Positions 23,963-35,279 of a stretch of 64,000 nt of DNA are shown here, in pieces. Below the pieces are notes generated by a model. That model had not been told where the DNA came from, searched no databases, and saw only the letters and a program-made list of their open reading frames with translations. Source of the stretch: Leptodontidium sp. MPI-SDFR-AT-0119 (Eukaryota > Ascomycota > Leotiomycetes > Helotiales > Leptodontidiaceae); NCBI GenBank assembly GCA_020726505.1, contig JAHLEZ010000001.1, positions 930,001 to 994,000 on the forward strand. Reading direction: 5' to 3'. The first letter of the stretch is position 1. Every line of letters starts with the position of its first letter. The position numbers and the translations under genes are program-made.

Positions 23963-24547
23963 TCAGAAAATCATCCTCATCACACATCGTCGCTTTGGGT
24001 CAAGGCCATGTCGTGCTTCACTCTCTACAAGTTTCTCAAACTCCTTCCCCATATCCTGCACCTTGACCTCTGCGAAGCCCAATTTTGCATACCACGGTGC
24101 ATTCCACGGCAGATCTTTGAACGTTGTCAAGGTAATTGATCTGTATCCTTCTAGTCTGACCTGTTGCGACATGGTCGCCACCAACGCACTTCCAATGCCT
24201 CGTCCCTGATACTCCTGGGCCACGGACAACTCGATGATGTGGAAGTTGCCACTGAGATAGTTCCCTCCCAAGAAGCCTATGGGCTGGTCGAATCGATTTA
24301 CCGCTACCCAGAGGTATCCGGCGTTTGCAATGGTGATGAGGATGTATGGATCGAGGGTGGCGCCGTCTGCGAGAGAATCCATGTCGGCAGTTCGGTATAT
24401 CTGGGCAGCAGAGCGTTCGACCTGTGCGAGGAGGGGAATATCGGTGGTTCGAGGTCTGCGAATGGTAAATTCTCGCTCGAGCTCAAGTGACTCAGACCGC
24501 TGGACAGCCTCCGCGGCCATGGCGAGGATCGTGAGAGAGTCCATCAT
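23963..24547 (-). CDS. GNAT-family N-acetyltransferase, 194 aa
   Basis: A single exon begins at ATG 24547 (MMDSLTILAMAAEA). The fold order is clear: an N-terminal strand with the FTIRRPRTTDIPLL motif (residues 27-40), the IGFLGGNYL strand, the IIELSVAQEYQGRGIGSAL block with the acetyl-CoA pyrophosphate loop Q114-G-R-G-I-G119, and the late WYAKLGFAEV strand-helix typical of GNAT enzymes. Length is normal for the family. Substrate may be a small amine, an amino acid or a peptide N-terminus; it cannot be decided. The next gene upstream is divergent. Confidence 0.9.
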   Translation of the reverse strand: MMDSLTILAMAAEAVQRSESLELEREFTIRRPRTTDIPLLAQVERSAAQIYRTADMDSLADGATLDPYILITIANAGYLWVAVNRFDQPIGFLGGNYLSGNFHIIELSVAQEYQGRGIGSALVATMSQQVRLEGYRSITLTTFKDLPWNAPWYAKLGFAEVKVQDMGKEFEKLVESEARHGLDPKRRCVMRMIF

Positions 24548-25078
24548 GGTTGACGAGGACGAGGAGTAAACGATATAGAGAGATAGACGCAGAGATCTTC
24601 GTAGATACGAATATATAGATCGGAAGAGTGAGGCGGAGGAAAGAGGGTAGAGAGTAGAGGAGGGGATGGACGAAAGATGAAGGATGAAGGATGCCTGCCT
24701 GCTGGTGCCTGTGTTTGTAAGAAATCCATCCGATGAAACTCTTCCCTTCCCGAGTGTGGCCCACCGCCCAAAATTCTTACATTTTGATGGGTCCGCCAGC
24801 GTCCACCAGTGGCCCTTTCCCCTGCTGCAATGCAATGCCCACAACCAACCCTGACCGCCTGCAGCGCAAACCTTAAAAGCTGACCTGGGCTGGTCCAAAG
24901 AGATCCTCAGTGACGTTGATCCTGGCAACGCTGTGCTGCAGCCCGCCACCATTTTCTACCTCTACTCCTACTCTTCTGTTGCAAACAACACTACCCAGGT
25001 AGTTTATCTCCAAAGAAAGAATCGACTTTCGCTACGAGCCCATCCTATACCCTCTTTCTCCTCTTCATTATTTTCGCA
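24548..25078. promoter_or_regulatory. Divergent promoter region, acetyltransferase and phosphatase
   Basis: A 531-bp region separates two genes transcribed in opposite directions. It contains CT-rich tracts on each side adjoining the start codons, as in fungal leaders. No specific factor site is claimed. Confidence 0.5.
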
Positions 25079-25795
25079 ATGGTGAAGAAACTCAGCAAAT
25101 TCTCGTCCGTCCCAGCAGAGGGTGCAGCATCAACCCCACCATCTAGATTCTCAGAAGGAGCTCTTCCCAAGCTTATCGTCTTTGACCTCGATTACACGTT
25201 GTGGCCATTCTGGGTTGATGTAAGTCCTTGAGTAGGAGGGCTATTGCCTAGGCATTTCCTTGCTATTCAAGAGCATCTAAAAAGCACGCATGCTAATCCT
25301 TCCCCATAGACACATGTTACTTCCCCCCTCAAAGCTGCCTCGACCCACGATTCAGTCAAAGACCGCTTCGGCGAATCCTTCTCCTTCTACAACGAAGTCC
25401 CATCGATCCTCTCCTCCCTCCAAGCCAGCGGAATAAAAGTCGGCGCCGCATCTCGCACATCCGCACCCGATCTCGGCCGCGAGATGCTACGACTATTACA
25501 CGTTGCAGACGCAGAAGGAAAGAAGAGGAAGGCGATTGAGTTCTTCGACCACTTGGAGATATACCCCGGAAGCAAGATCACCCATTTCAATAAACTGCAG
25601 AAGGCGACCGGCCTGCGGTTCGAGGATATGCTGTTCTTTGATGATGAGGCGAGGAACAGAAATGTGGAGAGTCTGGGAGTGACGATGTATCTGGTGAGAG
25701 ATGGCGTTTCGAGGGCTGAGCTGGAGAATGGGATTAAGGATTGGAGGAAGAGGCATGGTCATGATGTTGGGAGGGTTGCGGATTCTACTGATTGA
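25079..25795 (+). CDS. HAD-superfamily phosphatase, MDP-1 type
   Basis: Two exons, 25079-25219 and 25310-25795, with a 90-bp intron (GTAAGT/ATAG), give 208 aa. The HAD motif I is FDLDYTLW with D36 as nucleophile and D38 as acid/base, the exact spacing seen in magnesium-dependent phosphatase 1. Motif II lies in KVGAASRTSAPD, the catalytic lysine region in KITHF, and motif III in LFFDDEARN. Family members dephosphorylate protein tyrosines or glycated/sugar phosphate adducts in the cytosol. Length and domain order are normal. Confidence 0.92.
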
Positions 25796-26364
25796 GCATA
25801 AGGCTGGGGGCTGGACATGGGAAATATAGGCATGGCGTTGGGGATAGAAAGCGAGTTGATACTGGGATAGACAACACTGCAAGGAGATAAACGGAACATA
25901 CAATCGCCAGAGCCGGAGCCAGAGAATAATGAAAGAAATCTAAGAATAGTGGACTGAAAAGTGTCATCTACTAGCGGAACTGGATATTTGTGCCGAATGT
26001 CATAGAGATTCCAGTAGCTCGGAGAGTTTTAAACTGTGGAAGAATACTTATAGGACTGCCTACAGAAGAATGCCATTTTGAAGCCAGATGACGTATAGAC
26101 CAGGAAAATAGTTCCGCTTTTATCCAAAATATGATTATGCAAAATTCACTTCTAAGACACAATCCCTTCAGCCCTGGGCTGCCCGAGGACCTGGAATCCC
26201 AACCCCTGTCCGTGCCTGGCGCTAGCCCACCATTGGTGACCTCATGAAGCAAGGCTGCAGCCGGAGCTGGGGGATTTTATTTCAACTACCAGAACACGAC
26301 AACAGTCACAAAACCTCGGAAATTCGATGTGACGAGGAATCGCCGGAACTGGTTATGTATCGAG
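25796..26364. other. Intergenic upstream of the Rad4 gene
   Basis: 569 bp with no gene. It contains the 3' end of the phosphatase transcript and the presumed Rad4 promoter. Confidence 0.6.
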
Positions 26365-29300
26365 ATGCCTCCATTTCTCCCTCGAAAACGTTTCCGATCA
26401 GACTCACCAGAGGCAGGCCCGTCAAAGCCTCCTCCCAGAACCAGTGGCAAGGCTAAGGTATCCGCCTCAACCACTCCTCGAAAGCCTACCCTCTTCGACG
26501 ATCTGGACGCTGGAACTGGCTCGAAACGCAGCGCCGAACATAAGAAAGCAATACTGGAGAAGTTGGCAGCCAGTGATGATGACGAAAGTTCCCTCTCTTC
26601 ACTCTCCGACGAGGAATTCGAAGATGTGCCCGCGGCGAAACGACAGAAACCCAACGAAGACTCGGATGATGAGGACGAGGATATCGAATTCGAGGATGTG
26701 GAGACTAATCCTGTACCCAGACCTGCGGGACCGGAACCTTCTGGTGATCTGGAGTTGACGTTGACGAAAGAAACTCGATTCTCGATCACGAACCCGTTTG
26801 GCACGAAGAAGGGGCCGAGTAAGATCGAGAGGGGGATAAGGGTCGCTACACATCAGGCTCATGTACAACTGTTGATGTATCATAATGCGATTCGGAATGC
26901 GTGGTGTTGTGATAAGGAATTGCAGGGGATTTTGGTGAAGCATTTGAGTCCGACTATGATTCAGGCAGTGGAGAAGTGGAGGCGGGATAGTGGGCTTGCT
27001 TCGACGAGGAATGTTACAGAAAATGAGACACCGAAAGGCAAAGGAAAAGGCAAGGCTAAAGATACTAAGGGCAAGAAGACGGATCCTAGGCGTCAAAGTG
27101 ACTGGGGAGATTCAGCTCAGAAAGTTGCCGAGGGCCAGGTCAACTTGAGTAGTGGAGATCCTATCTTCAAACTTCTGGAGCTACTCATCAACTTCTGGAA
27201 GCAACGATTCAGAATCACCGCACCGGGATTGAGGAAACTGGGATACATGTCTCTGCAACGACTGGATGAGGAAATCAAGAGCCAAAGAGAAGACAAACAT
27301 GATCCCGAGCGTCATGGCGAGCGAATTAGGAATGTTAACGAGTTCCGGGAATGTGCCAAAGCTATGGAGGGAAGTCGAGATGTCGGCTCGCAACTATTTA
27401 CTGCGCTCTTAAGAGGAATTGGTCTTGAGGCTCGGCTAGTGGCAAACTTGCAGCCAGTAGGGTTTGGATGGAGTCAAGTCGAAGAGGCTGTGGAGAAGAA
27501 CCCACGAATTCTAAAGAAGCCGAAGACAGCTACAGCTACCGATGATACGTCCGACGATGACAGCAGTTCAAGTGAAGAGGAGGAAGCCGCTTCGACAACT
27601 ATCAAGAAAGGGAAGGGTAAAGCCCCAGCAAAGCCTGCCAAGACCCCGAAACAGGCCACAAAATCTGGTAGAAAAGTCTCAAGAGCAAGTGGCCTTCAAG
27701 ACGCACCCATTTCCCTGTCTGACTCTGAGGACGCGGCTGTAGACAGCGATGAGGATTCTGTCGTCGACGTAACACCTGCAAAGCGCGCCGTACGACAATC
27801 CTTGGCTTATGACAAAGACTTGATTCACCCTCACTATTGGACAGAAGTTCTCTCACCAGTGACTAACACCTACATACCAGTAGATCCCATCGTTCTTAAA
27901 GTTGCTGCTACCAACCAACAGACGCTCGAGAGATTCGAAACTCGTGGAGCGAAATCCGAGAAAGCCAAGCAGGTCACAGCCTACATCATTGGGCATTCCT
28001 CTGACGGCACTGCAAAAGATGTTACGACACGGTACCTTAAGCGACATGTCTGGCCCGGTAGAACCAAAGGCAGCCGGTTTCCGGTGGAGAAAGTGCCCGT
28101 CTACAATCGGCATGGTAAGGTCAAAAGATATGAGCAAAAGGACTGGTTCAAGCAAGTTATGAGTGGCTATGTCCGAGGATCCAGGAAATGCCCAAGAACA
28201 GAAATCGACGACCATGAAGAAGCAACGGACCTCAAGCCTGTGAAGGCCGAGAAGAAGGAGGTTGAAGAAGGAAAAGAGACACTTCAATACTACAAAACTT
28301 CAACGCAGTTTGTCCTAGAGCGGCACTTCAAGAGAGAAGAAGCATTGCTTCCTACAGCCAAGCATGTCAAGATGTTCACTGTCAAGGGCAAAGGAGAAAC
28401 GAGCACGGAGGAGAAAGTGTATCTCCGAAAGGATGTGGTCAATTGCAAGACGATGGAAACCTGGCACAAGGAAGGCCGCGCTCCAAAGCTGGGCGAAGAG
28501 CCTTTGAAACGGGTCCCATACCGCGCGGCTACCACAAATCGCAGACGTGAGCTCGCTGAAGCAGAAAATGCGAGTGGCGAGAAGGTTTTGCAAGGGCTCT
28601 ATAGCCGAGACCAGACTGAATGGATCATTCCACCGCCCATCGAGAATGGAATCATACCCAAGAACTCCTTCGGCAATATCGATTTGTACGTTGAGAGCAT
28701 GCTTCCCGAAGGTGCTGTACATATTCCTGTTCGAGGTACCGTCAAGATCTGTAAACGACTTGGAATTGACTACGCGGAAGCCGTCGTGGGGTTTGAGTTT
28801 GGTCATAGGATGGCTGTTCCGATCATTTCAGGTGTGGTGGTCGCTGAAGAGCATTATGATACAATGATGGAGGAATGGCATAAGGACGAAGCCGAACGAG
28901 TGCGGAAAGAGGATGAGAAAGCTCGTAAATTAGTGCTGCACACATGGCGTAGGATGCTCATGGGTTTGCGGATCGTTGAGAGAGTCAACGAAGAGTATGG
29001 TGTGGCTGACGAAAACCTCGACATTCTAAACCCGTTGGCAAGCAAGAAGAAAAAGACAGCTGAGGATGTGGATGCAGAAGCACAGAAACGTATCATGGAC
29101 CAGAATGACGAAGATATGGCAGGCGGGTTCTTACCTGAAGGATTTGATGCCGAGGAGCCCGAGGACCACCACAGAGCTTTCTTCCCGGTTGCTCATGAAG
29201 AGGGCGATGACGATCAAGGTGGCGGCTTTATTGTCGAAGGTCATGATGAACCTGCTGGTCCTAGAATAGGCCAGGCGTATGCCACTCCGCAATCGCTTGA

Positions 29301-29793
29301 GTTTGCCACAAAAGGTAGAACTGCCCTAGAATTAGAAGCAGAAGCAGATGCCGAGATGAAAGATGCAGTCAGTGTACCAGAGCCAGCACCTAAGAAGCGA
29401 GGACGGCCACCCGGATCAGCCAACAAGAGGGAGAAAGCAGCGGCCAAAACACCAGCGAAAGGGTCTGCTCCACCAAAGAAGCCTGCCGCTCGCAAGACTG
29501 GAAAGCAAAAGGTTCGAGTTCCAGATTCTGAGCAAGGTGACGATGACGACGCTTCCTCATTGTCCTCTCTTCCACCATCAGACGAATCCGAATTAGAGTC
29601 AGAGGCTGAAGTTGAAGTTGAAGAAATACCCAAGAAAGCACCTGCTAAGAAAACAGCCAGACGAGCGACTTTACCTACTAAAACTACTAAGACACCACGC
29701 AAGACGCCGAGGAGACAGGCTGCTAGGAATAGTGAGACGGCTTTGAGGTCGCATTACTTTGAGCATGATGAGGACGAGGAGGATGATGGTTGA
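26365..29793 (+). CDS. rad4: DNA damage recognition protein Rad4/XPC
   Basis: A single uninterrupted 1142-codon frame from ATG 26365 (MPPFLPRKRFRSDSPEAG), the first ATG in frame. An acidic, serine-rich N-terminus is followed by the transglutaminase-like region (for example TALLRGIGLEARLVANLQPV near residues 340-370 and HYWTEVLSPVTNTYIPVDP near 489-508, the latter with the degenerate catalytic histidine region). Beta-hairpin domains follow: BHD1 from about 637 (YYKTSTQFVLERHFKREEAL), BHD2 about 690-740, and BHD3 about 743-820 (GLYSRDQTEWIIPPPIENG, then LGIDYAEAVVGFEF). The C-terminal tail is basic with an AT-hook-like KKRGRPPG near 1009. The known role is sensing helix distortion in global genome nucleotide excision repair with Rad23. 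Low-complexity insertions make it longer than yeast Rad4. Confidence 0.96.
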   Translation: MPPFLPRKRFRSDSPEAGPSKPPPRTSGKAKVSASTTPRKPTLFDDLDAGTGSKRSAEHKKAILEKLAASDDDESSLSSLSDEEFEDVPAAKRQKPNEDSDDEDEDIEFEDVETNPVPRPAGPEPSGDLELTLTKETRFSITNPFGTKKGPSKIERGIRVATHQAHVQLLMYHNAIRNAWCCDKELQGILVKHLSPTMIQAVEKWRRDSGLASTRNVTENETPKGKGKGKAKDTKGKKTDPRRQSDWGDSAQKVAEGQVNLSSGDPIFKLLELLINFWKQRFRITAPGLRKLGYMSLQRLDEEIKSQREDKHDPERHGERIRNVNEFRECAKAMEGSRDVGSQLFTALLRGIGLEARLVANLQPVGFGWSQVEEAVEKNPRILKKPKTATATDDTSDDDSSSSEEEEAASTTIKKGKGKAPAKPAKTPKQATKSGRKVSRASGLQDAPISLSDSEDAAVDSDEDSVVDVTPAKRAVRQSLAYDKDLIHPHYWTEVLSPVTNTYIPVDPIVLKVAATNQQTLERFETRGAKSEKAKQVTAYIIGHSSDGTAKDVTTRYLKRHVWPGRTKGSRFPVEKVPVYNRHGKVKRYEQKDWFKQVMSGYVRGSRKCPRTEIDDHEEATDLKPVKAEKKEVEEGKETLQYYKTSTQFVLERHFKREEALLPTAKHVKMFTVKGKGETSTEEKVYLRKDVVNCKTMETWHKEGRAPKLGEEPLKRVPYRAATTNRRRELAEAENASGEKVLQGLYSRDQTEWIIPPPIENGIIPKNSFGNIDLYVESMLPEGAVHIPVRGTVKICKRLGIDYAEAVVGFEFGHRMAVPIISGVVVAEEHYDTMMEEWHKDEAERVRKEDEKARKLVLHTWRRMLMGLRIVERVNEEYGVADENLDILNPLASKKKKTAEDVDAEAQKRIMDQNDEDMAGGFLPEGFDAEEPEDHHRAFFPVAHEEGDDDQGGGFIVEGHDEPAGPRIGQAYATPQSLEFATKGRTALELEAEADAEMKDAVSVPEPAPKKRGRPPGSANKREKAAAKTPAKGSAPPKKPAARKTGKQKVRVPDSEQGDDDDASSLSSLPPSDESELESEAEVEVEEIPKKAPAKKTARRATLPTKTTKTPRKTPRRQAARNSETALRSHYFEHDEDEEDDG

Positions 29794-30484
29794 AGCTGGC
29801 TTGTATGACTTGTTTTGATGACCTTTGCTTTGCAGTGGAGCGATGGCGTTGTGGGAGGGCATGGCTGTTAGGCTGGACTGTAGGCGTGGAGTTGTCGATC
29901 TGACTTGGGCAGTTTGTTGAGATGTCTATGGAGATGTAGAGCTTGATAGCTTTTTAGCTTACGAAGTTAGCTAGCTGGTCAGTAAATCGATCTTGACAAG
30001 AGTAGCACCCTGCATCGTCGCTAGTCTGATTGATTGTCTGTATTTCCTCTAGACATTGATGCGAGTACGACACGGATATCGTCTTCTCTCTCGCAGAAAG
30101 GAAATCCATTTGACAGCGCAAGGAGGAATAGATTCCTACGTAGAGTTGCCTAGGTACCTTGGCACCTACAACGGTAATAATCACATGACCATGAAACCTG
30201 TTGCGGAAGGGATCTAGAAAACTTCTATTGGACATTGTTACAATGGCTACTAAGGTAGAAATAAACTGGGTCTGGTCTGAGGACGCGTCTCAAGGTTGGC
30301 AAGTACCTACCTAGATGGAGAGCCCAGCCTGTCCTATCACGAGTCTACGAGAGATATGTCTCGCTTACTTGCGGAGAACAAGCAACGACAACTCATCTCA
30401 GGCAGATTTCATCTGGTCATTCTCTGTCTTCACATCGCATCCTAAAGCGCCTCCCTCGTCAATCTCACGACAAAATCATAAGTC
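29794..30484. other. Intergenic, no supported gene
   Basis: Contains the 3' flank of rad4 and the CT-rich upstream region of the 2EXR gene. No coding or RNA feature is seen. Confidence 0.55.
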
Positions 30485-31417
30485 ATGGATCAAGAACCGC
30501 ACTTAAGCACCCAAACCCTCAACTCCTCAAACTCCACCATGGAAATGGACTCTCCCCTTCCATCCACCTCTCCAAACCCAAGCATCCCCACAACCACAAG
30601 CATAGCAACAACATTCCTCCTCTTCCCCCTCCTCCCCCCAGAACTCCGCCTCAAAATATTCGCCCTCGCCTCCTCTCCCCCCTCTAACCCAATAATCCAC
30701 ATCCTCTCCCCCTCCCCCCTACACAACAACTACATCTCCAACCAACCCCCTCACGCCCTCCTCTCCACAACCCATGACTCCCGAGCATCCTACCTGCTCA
30801 CCACGTCCTCCGTCCCCGCATTCCGCACCTACGTCTCCTATCCCAGCGACATATTCTACTTCACGAACTTCGCACGCCTAGACGACTTCTCGCGGCTCTC
30901 TGCCCTGCTGGCTTGCGAGGACGTGAAGTTTATTCAGAGATTTGCGGTCAAGAGGGAGTTGTTCGATAGGGCGTGCACGGTTATCCTAGAGGGTATGAAG
31001 GGGTTGAGGGAGTTGTGTGTTGTGTGGAGGGATTGGAGACCCGTGGGCGAGACGTGGGAGATGAGGGGGGTGGGGTTTAGGGAGGTGGAGGAGGGGGTTT
31101 TGATGGGGAGGGGGAGGGAGAATTCGCATAGTGAGTTGGGCTTTTTCTTTTTCTTTTTTTGGAGATGTGTTGGGGTATTTTACTTACCCTCTTCCCCTGG
31201 CTCTTTGAATGTTTTAGTCTCATCGCTTTGGGGGTGTGCGGTGACGATTTTTGATAGTTTTTCTTTTTCATACTTGTGCTGATTTATCTGCTTAGCGGGC
31301 TTTTTAGTTAAGATGTGTAGAGAGAGGTTTGGTGAGGGTAGTGGATCAGGAGAGAAGGGTGCTACGGAGAATCCTGAGAGAGGGACCGTGAGGATTCGTC
31401 TGGGTGTTGTTGAATGA
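30485..31417 (+). CDS. 2EXR-domain protein, 255 aa
   Basis: Two exons, 30485-31130 and 31296-31417, with a 165-bp intron (GTGAGT/TTAG), close in phase. The N-terminus is Ser/Thr/Pro-rich; then FLLFPLLPPELRLKIFALA (residues ~46-64) matches the fungal 2EXR motif (F-x-x-FPxLPxELRxxIW-like), an F-box-like helix found in large families of Helotiales and related fungi. A second conserved stretch occurs around VKFIQRFAVKRELFD. No role is known for the family; binding to a Skp1-type adaptor is speculation. ATG at residue 19 or 21 could be the real start. Confidence 0.75.
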
Positions 31418-32145
31418 TCGATGAAAGGGATGAAATGGAGAAATGGTGAAGAATGCACAATTTTATCGCATAGGTATACTTGTTCAGAGCCATGTTCGGG
31501 TTGCCAGTTTATGGGGAGCGATAAATGAAGGGAGGCTATTTGTGATCTTTAATTTAGCTTTTAATAGTTAAGTACTGTGGCGGGACGAAGCCCAAAACCA
31601 TACAACAAGAGGGTAGCATGGAGTGAGGTACGGGAGAGATTCTAGGTTAGGAAATTGCGAATCGATCAAATCTAGAGATATTACATATCTAAAGAGTGTG
31701 AAAAGTCGAGGGAGGGGAGGAGAAAAAGTTTATTAGATAGAATTCCATAAAAGTTCCGTGTTCTGGAGTTGTTTTCAAGTGTTGACCTCTTTTATGTAGA
31801 AAAAGCCTATCCGGTCAGGTGATAAAGAGCTCGTTTTTCAGTAAGGGAGCCTTACTAATATGCGACCATGTAAAACTTTTGTACTAAGATTAAGACGTAA
31901 AAGCCCCTTTTTTAAGATATTAAGTATATATTATTATAAATTAGAAAAATAAAAGTTAATATTCTAATAGTTTTTAATTATTCTCTTTAATACATCCACT
32001 TTTTATTATAATATTTATTTATTTAATAAAGTTATAAATCGTAAAAGTTTAAATAAATAGAAATTTAGTTAATTTTTACTGGCAAAAATGAGCTGTGACA
32101 CCTGCTTTCCCTGACTATTAACTTGATTTGATTCAATGACTCTAA
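31418..32145. other. Gene-free stretch with AT-rich island
   Basis: The region from about 31890 to 32095 is strongly AT-rich (TATATTATTATAAATTAG-type sequence and T/A homopolymers), unlike neighbouring DNA. It is consistent with an old repeat mutated by RIP, adjoining the broken gene at 32146. No frame is coding. Confidence 0.6.
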
Positions 32146-32700
32146 TCAAATCAGATCATTTATCACACTAAGTTTGGGCAAGCCTTGGTCCGAATACGCA
32201 ATTGCAAAGCTCGTCGAGATCACGAGCCACGTTATCCTTGTCATTGATAAAATCGAGGCATCTATCACGAGGACCTCTTCTGATGTGAAGGATTTCAGGT
32301 TCTGTGCCCCTGGCATCAGATAAAATCGAGACTTTGCGTCGTTCAACCAGCAATTCAGACCAAAAAAGTCAAGGTATAATTGATACACACCTAGTGTGTC
32401 TAAACAACGTCGAGATAGACCATCCAACGTTCCATCGAAAGACATCGGATTGGAGTTGAGTACAAGCTCCTTCAAGGTAGATTAATGGTGAGTAATAGAC
32501 GTCCAAATAGTATTCAGATCAAGGAAGCAAGCATCGAGAAAGAGATAGAGACGTTGCAACGACTGAAAACCCAGAAGAAATGCATTTAGAATAGCAGTAG
32601 ATCCAAGCGATTCTCTATGCGTGACAAGCTCGAATGATTTGAGGGTCGGCTGTGCGACACTGGTGCTAGTTGTCAAAAATTCTCCCACTTCGGAACACTC
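32146..32700 (-). pseudogene. Relic of an F-box/LRR-like protein gene
   Basis: The minus strand encodes leucine-rich-repeat-like sequence (LKSFELVTHRESLGSTAILN, then LGFQSLQRLYLFLD) up to an in-frame TAA at 32484-32482, and continues in the same frame with STLKELVLNSN. This is the arrangement seen in fungal F-box proteins with an H-x-S-T-L-x-x-L-V-L block, where CAA would be expected in place of TAA. Further on, protein-like sequence switches frame: GTEPEILHIRRGPRDR is in one frame and GLPKLSVINDLI in another, so at least one indel is present. The adjacent AT-rich patch fits RIP-type decay. No upstream F-box was identified. Confidence 0.65.
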
Positions 32701-32721
32701 GTTTAGAATCCATGATATCTT

Positions 32722-32742
32722 TATATATATATATATATATAT
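32722..32742. repeat. (TA)n microsatellite
   Basis: A 21-bp alternating T/A run lies in the 3' flank of the flavin monooxygenase gene. Confidence 0.95.
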
Positions 32743-32807
32743 TCTTCCCTATTCTAACAGCTTTTGAAACAACATAGAATCAAAACAGGACTAAGTAAAT
32801 TCTAGAA

Positions 32808-34819
32808 CTAATACGAAAATGGCCTTAATCTGTTCACATCTGACTTCTCCGGCTCGCCCTCTTTAGGTACATCCACAATCGTCGGATCCAGATACCACGC
32901 CGGATCGCCCATATCAATCTGTGTCACACTCCACCCATTACCTAACCATCGCAGCTTATTCTCCTCCCTACTTTCCAGCTCAAAATCTTCCCACCTTGGT
33001 GCCCTCATCGTCTCGAGTGCATGTAGCGTACTCCCGGGCCACAGCCCTGTAATTCGAACCCCCTGCCTACTCTCGCTACGATACCAGCTTTGACACTGAT
33101 CCATATACACCGTGTGCTTGAAATACTCGCCTACATAGTCCTGGAAGTCTCTCACGCGTGCCAGCTTCGGCGTAATAGATAAGTAGTCTTCTTTCTGCAG
33201 CTTACGAATGCATTTGATGATGTAATCGCCTTCGGTTTCGAGGATCATAGTCTGCGAGCCAGTTCCAATTGCGGAATTTGGACCGAGCATCATAAAGTAA
33301 TTCGGGAAACCGTCGATACACATTGATAGATAGCTCTCGGCATAAGGCGTGAAGCGTGCTGCGAGGGAGATTTCGTTCCGTCTGATGATTGGGAAGGGCA
33401 CGGTGGTAGTTTGGAATCCAGTTGCGCACACCAGAACGTCCAACTCAACCTCTCCACCGTCCTCCATTTTAATACCCCTAGGTATTATCTCGGCGATCTT
33501 TCCGTTGATAAAGTTGACATTGTCTTCAACCAATGCCTCGAGATAGCCAGGACCGGGCGTTAGACGTCTACAGCCAACAGCAAAAGACGGAATCAGAAAG
33601 TCAGCGATTTCGGGCTTCTTGTCCAGGCGCTGCCTCATCATTGCTGTAAAAGCCTCGACTGCGTGCTTCTGGACATCGGACTTTGCTAAAGATAAGGCGT
33701 GGACAGTATTGCCCTCTCGTTCAATTGTCTGCCTAAATTTCAGATGCGATTCTGGGTCCGTTTGAAAGGCCTGGATCTGCTCCGGGGAGACTAGCACTGG
33801 TCAGCGGAGCGGGATGGCCTCATAGTCTGGACATTACACACATTCGATCGTCTTGGGGTCCAGACCAAGGGCTTTCATCGCATTATCACCAAAAGGATTT
33901 GATATCCAAGCCTTGCTTCGCACGAAGCAGTTCAGCTTAATCCCTTCCAACTTTTGGAGATTAGGCACGATCTGGATAGAACTTGATCCTCCTCCAATGA
34001 TGCCCACAGTTTTGTGTTTGAAGTCATATCTGAAAGTTTATATTAGCTACGGGAGTCTTTAGAAGTGGAGATGATTACTCACATCTGGTTCCATGCCGCT
34101 GAATGCATAACCTCTCCCTGGAAAGACTCCAATCCCGGAATTTGAGGCCAGGAAATATTGTTCAGCCCCCCACGAGCATTAACCAGGACATCGCAGTCAT
34201 CTCCAAGAGTCTCTCCAGTCTTTACATTCTCAATCTCCAATTTCCTGTACCAAGATGAGCATTTCTCTCCTCCAAAAGGTCCTTGCAATTTTTCTTCCCC
34301 CTCTTTTTCTTCGAGAACTCACCATTTTTTTGCGGAATCATCCCAGGCACACCGCGTAACCCGATGCCGCAGCTTCACAAATCTCAAGACATTATACTTC
34401 TCTGCCGCACTGGTCAGATAATTACAGATCTCCTCGGCGGGCGCGTAGAACGTCGACCATGTGGGATTTGGCTCGAAGGAATACTGGTAAGAATGCGCTT
34501 TATTGTATCCAAACTTATCAGCGATATTTCTCAAATCCAGGAAAATCTGTGAAACTCGACGGTGTAGAAGTCTGTGTAAATACTCACAAGGGATATCGCA
34601 GGCGCAGCCAGGATAACGATTCTCCCACCAGGTTCCGCCTATGCCTTCATTCTTCTCGTAGATCTTCAAGTCGATGTTCCGCAGGCGCTGAGGGATGCGG
34701 ATGCCCAAATAGATTCCTGAGTAGCCAGCACCAATCACGCGCACTTTTAGCGGGCGCAAGTTCTCGACTGGGGCGTCTTTAAGGGTGAGCGGAGAGGCAT
34801 TTGAATGTGTTGAGTCCAT
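32808..34819 (-). CDS. Baeyer-Villiger-type flavin monooxygenase, 579 aa
   Basis: Five exons, 34819-34588, 34497-34323, 34244-34083, 34029-33842 and 33790-32808, all close in phase. The FAD Rossmann loop is GAGYSG at residues 30-35, followed by GGTWWENRYPGCACDIP, the G-T-W-x-x-x-R-Y-P-G block of Baeyer-Villiger enzymes. The diagnostic fingerprint F-x-G-x-x-x-H-x-x-x-W is present as FQGEVMHSAAW (about 177-187), and a second dinucleotide loop GIIGGGSSS lies near 199-207. The class uses NADPH and O2 to insert oxygen next to a ketone, giving an ester or lactone. It is divergent from a FAD hydroxylase and near a metallo-beta-lactamase-fold hydrolase, which suggests one pathway. Confidence 0.92.
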
Positions 34820-35279
34820 CTTGGCTTCTGTCTTGGCTTTTGCAACGATAGCATATTATTCTCTCTTCTGAGCTCTGACCCTCTTCAGTTCATATAAGAT
34901 CATGGTCGAACCCTGCTGCCCGTTTCAGTCATAACCGTATTGAGTCATATTCTTGCATTGTCCTCTGACTTCGGATACCCCACAATCAATTCCTTCTCCA
35001 CCGGGCCCCCATCATTTACACGGATGATCATCGTCGGGACCCCACGCATGAACTAATTGATGTTGAACTTGTCTTGGTCGGTCTCTGTCGGTGTTGATGC
35101 TTTGGTTGTTGTTGTATTTCGCTTCTGTATTTAGATAACGTATCTATCTCATCGCTCTACACCAACCTCATATTTGTTCACCTCGCACATTTCACCTACT
35201 TTGCTTCAATACGTCCTTTCCTCGCTTTCTCATTCCCCGCGTTCGTTTTCAAGCTGTGTCTGGATCTAAATCATCAGAT
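34820..35279. promoter_or_regulatory. Divergent promoter shared by two flavin oxygenase genes
   Basis: A 460-bp interval separates the start codons of the minus-strand Baeyer-Villiger-type gene and the plus-strand FAD hydroxylase. Head-to-head arrangement suggests shared control, possibly by the regulator encoded at 42654-45590. No binding site is claimed. Confidence 0.5.
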
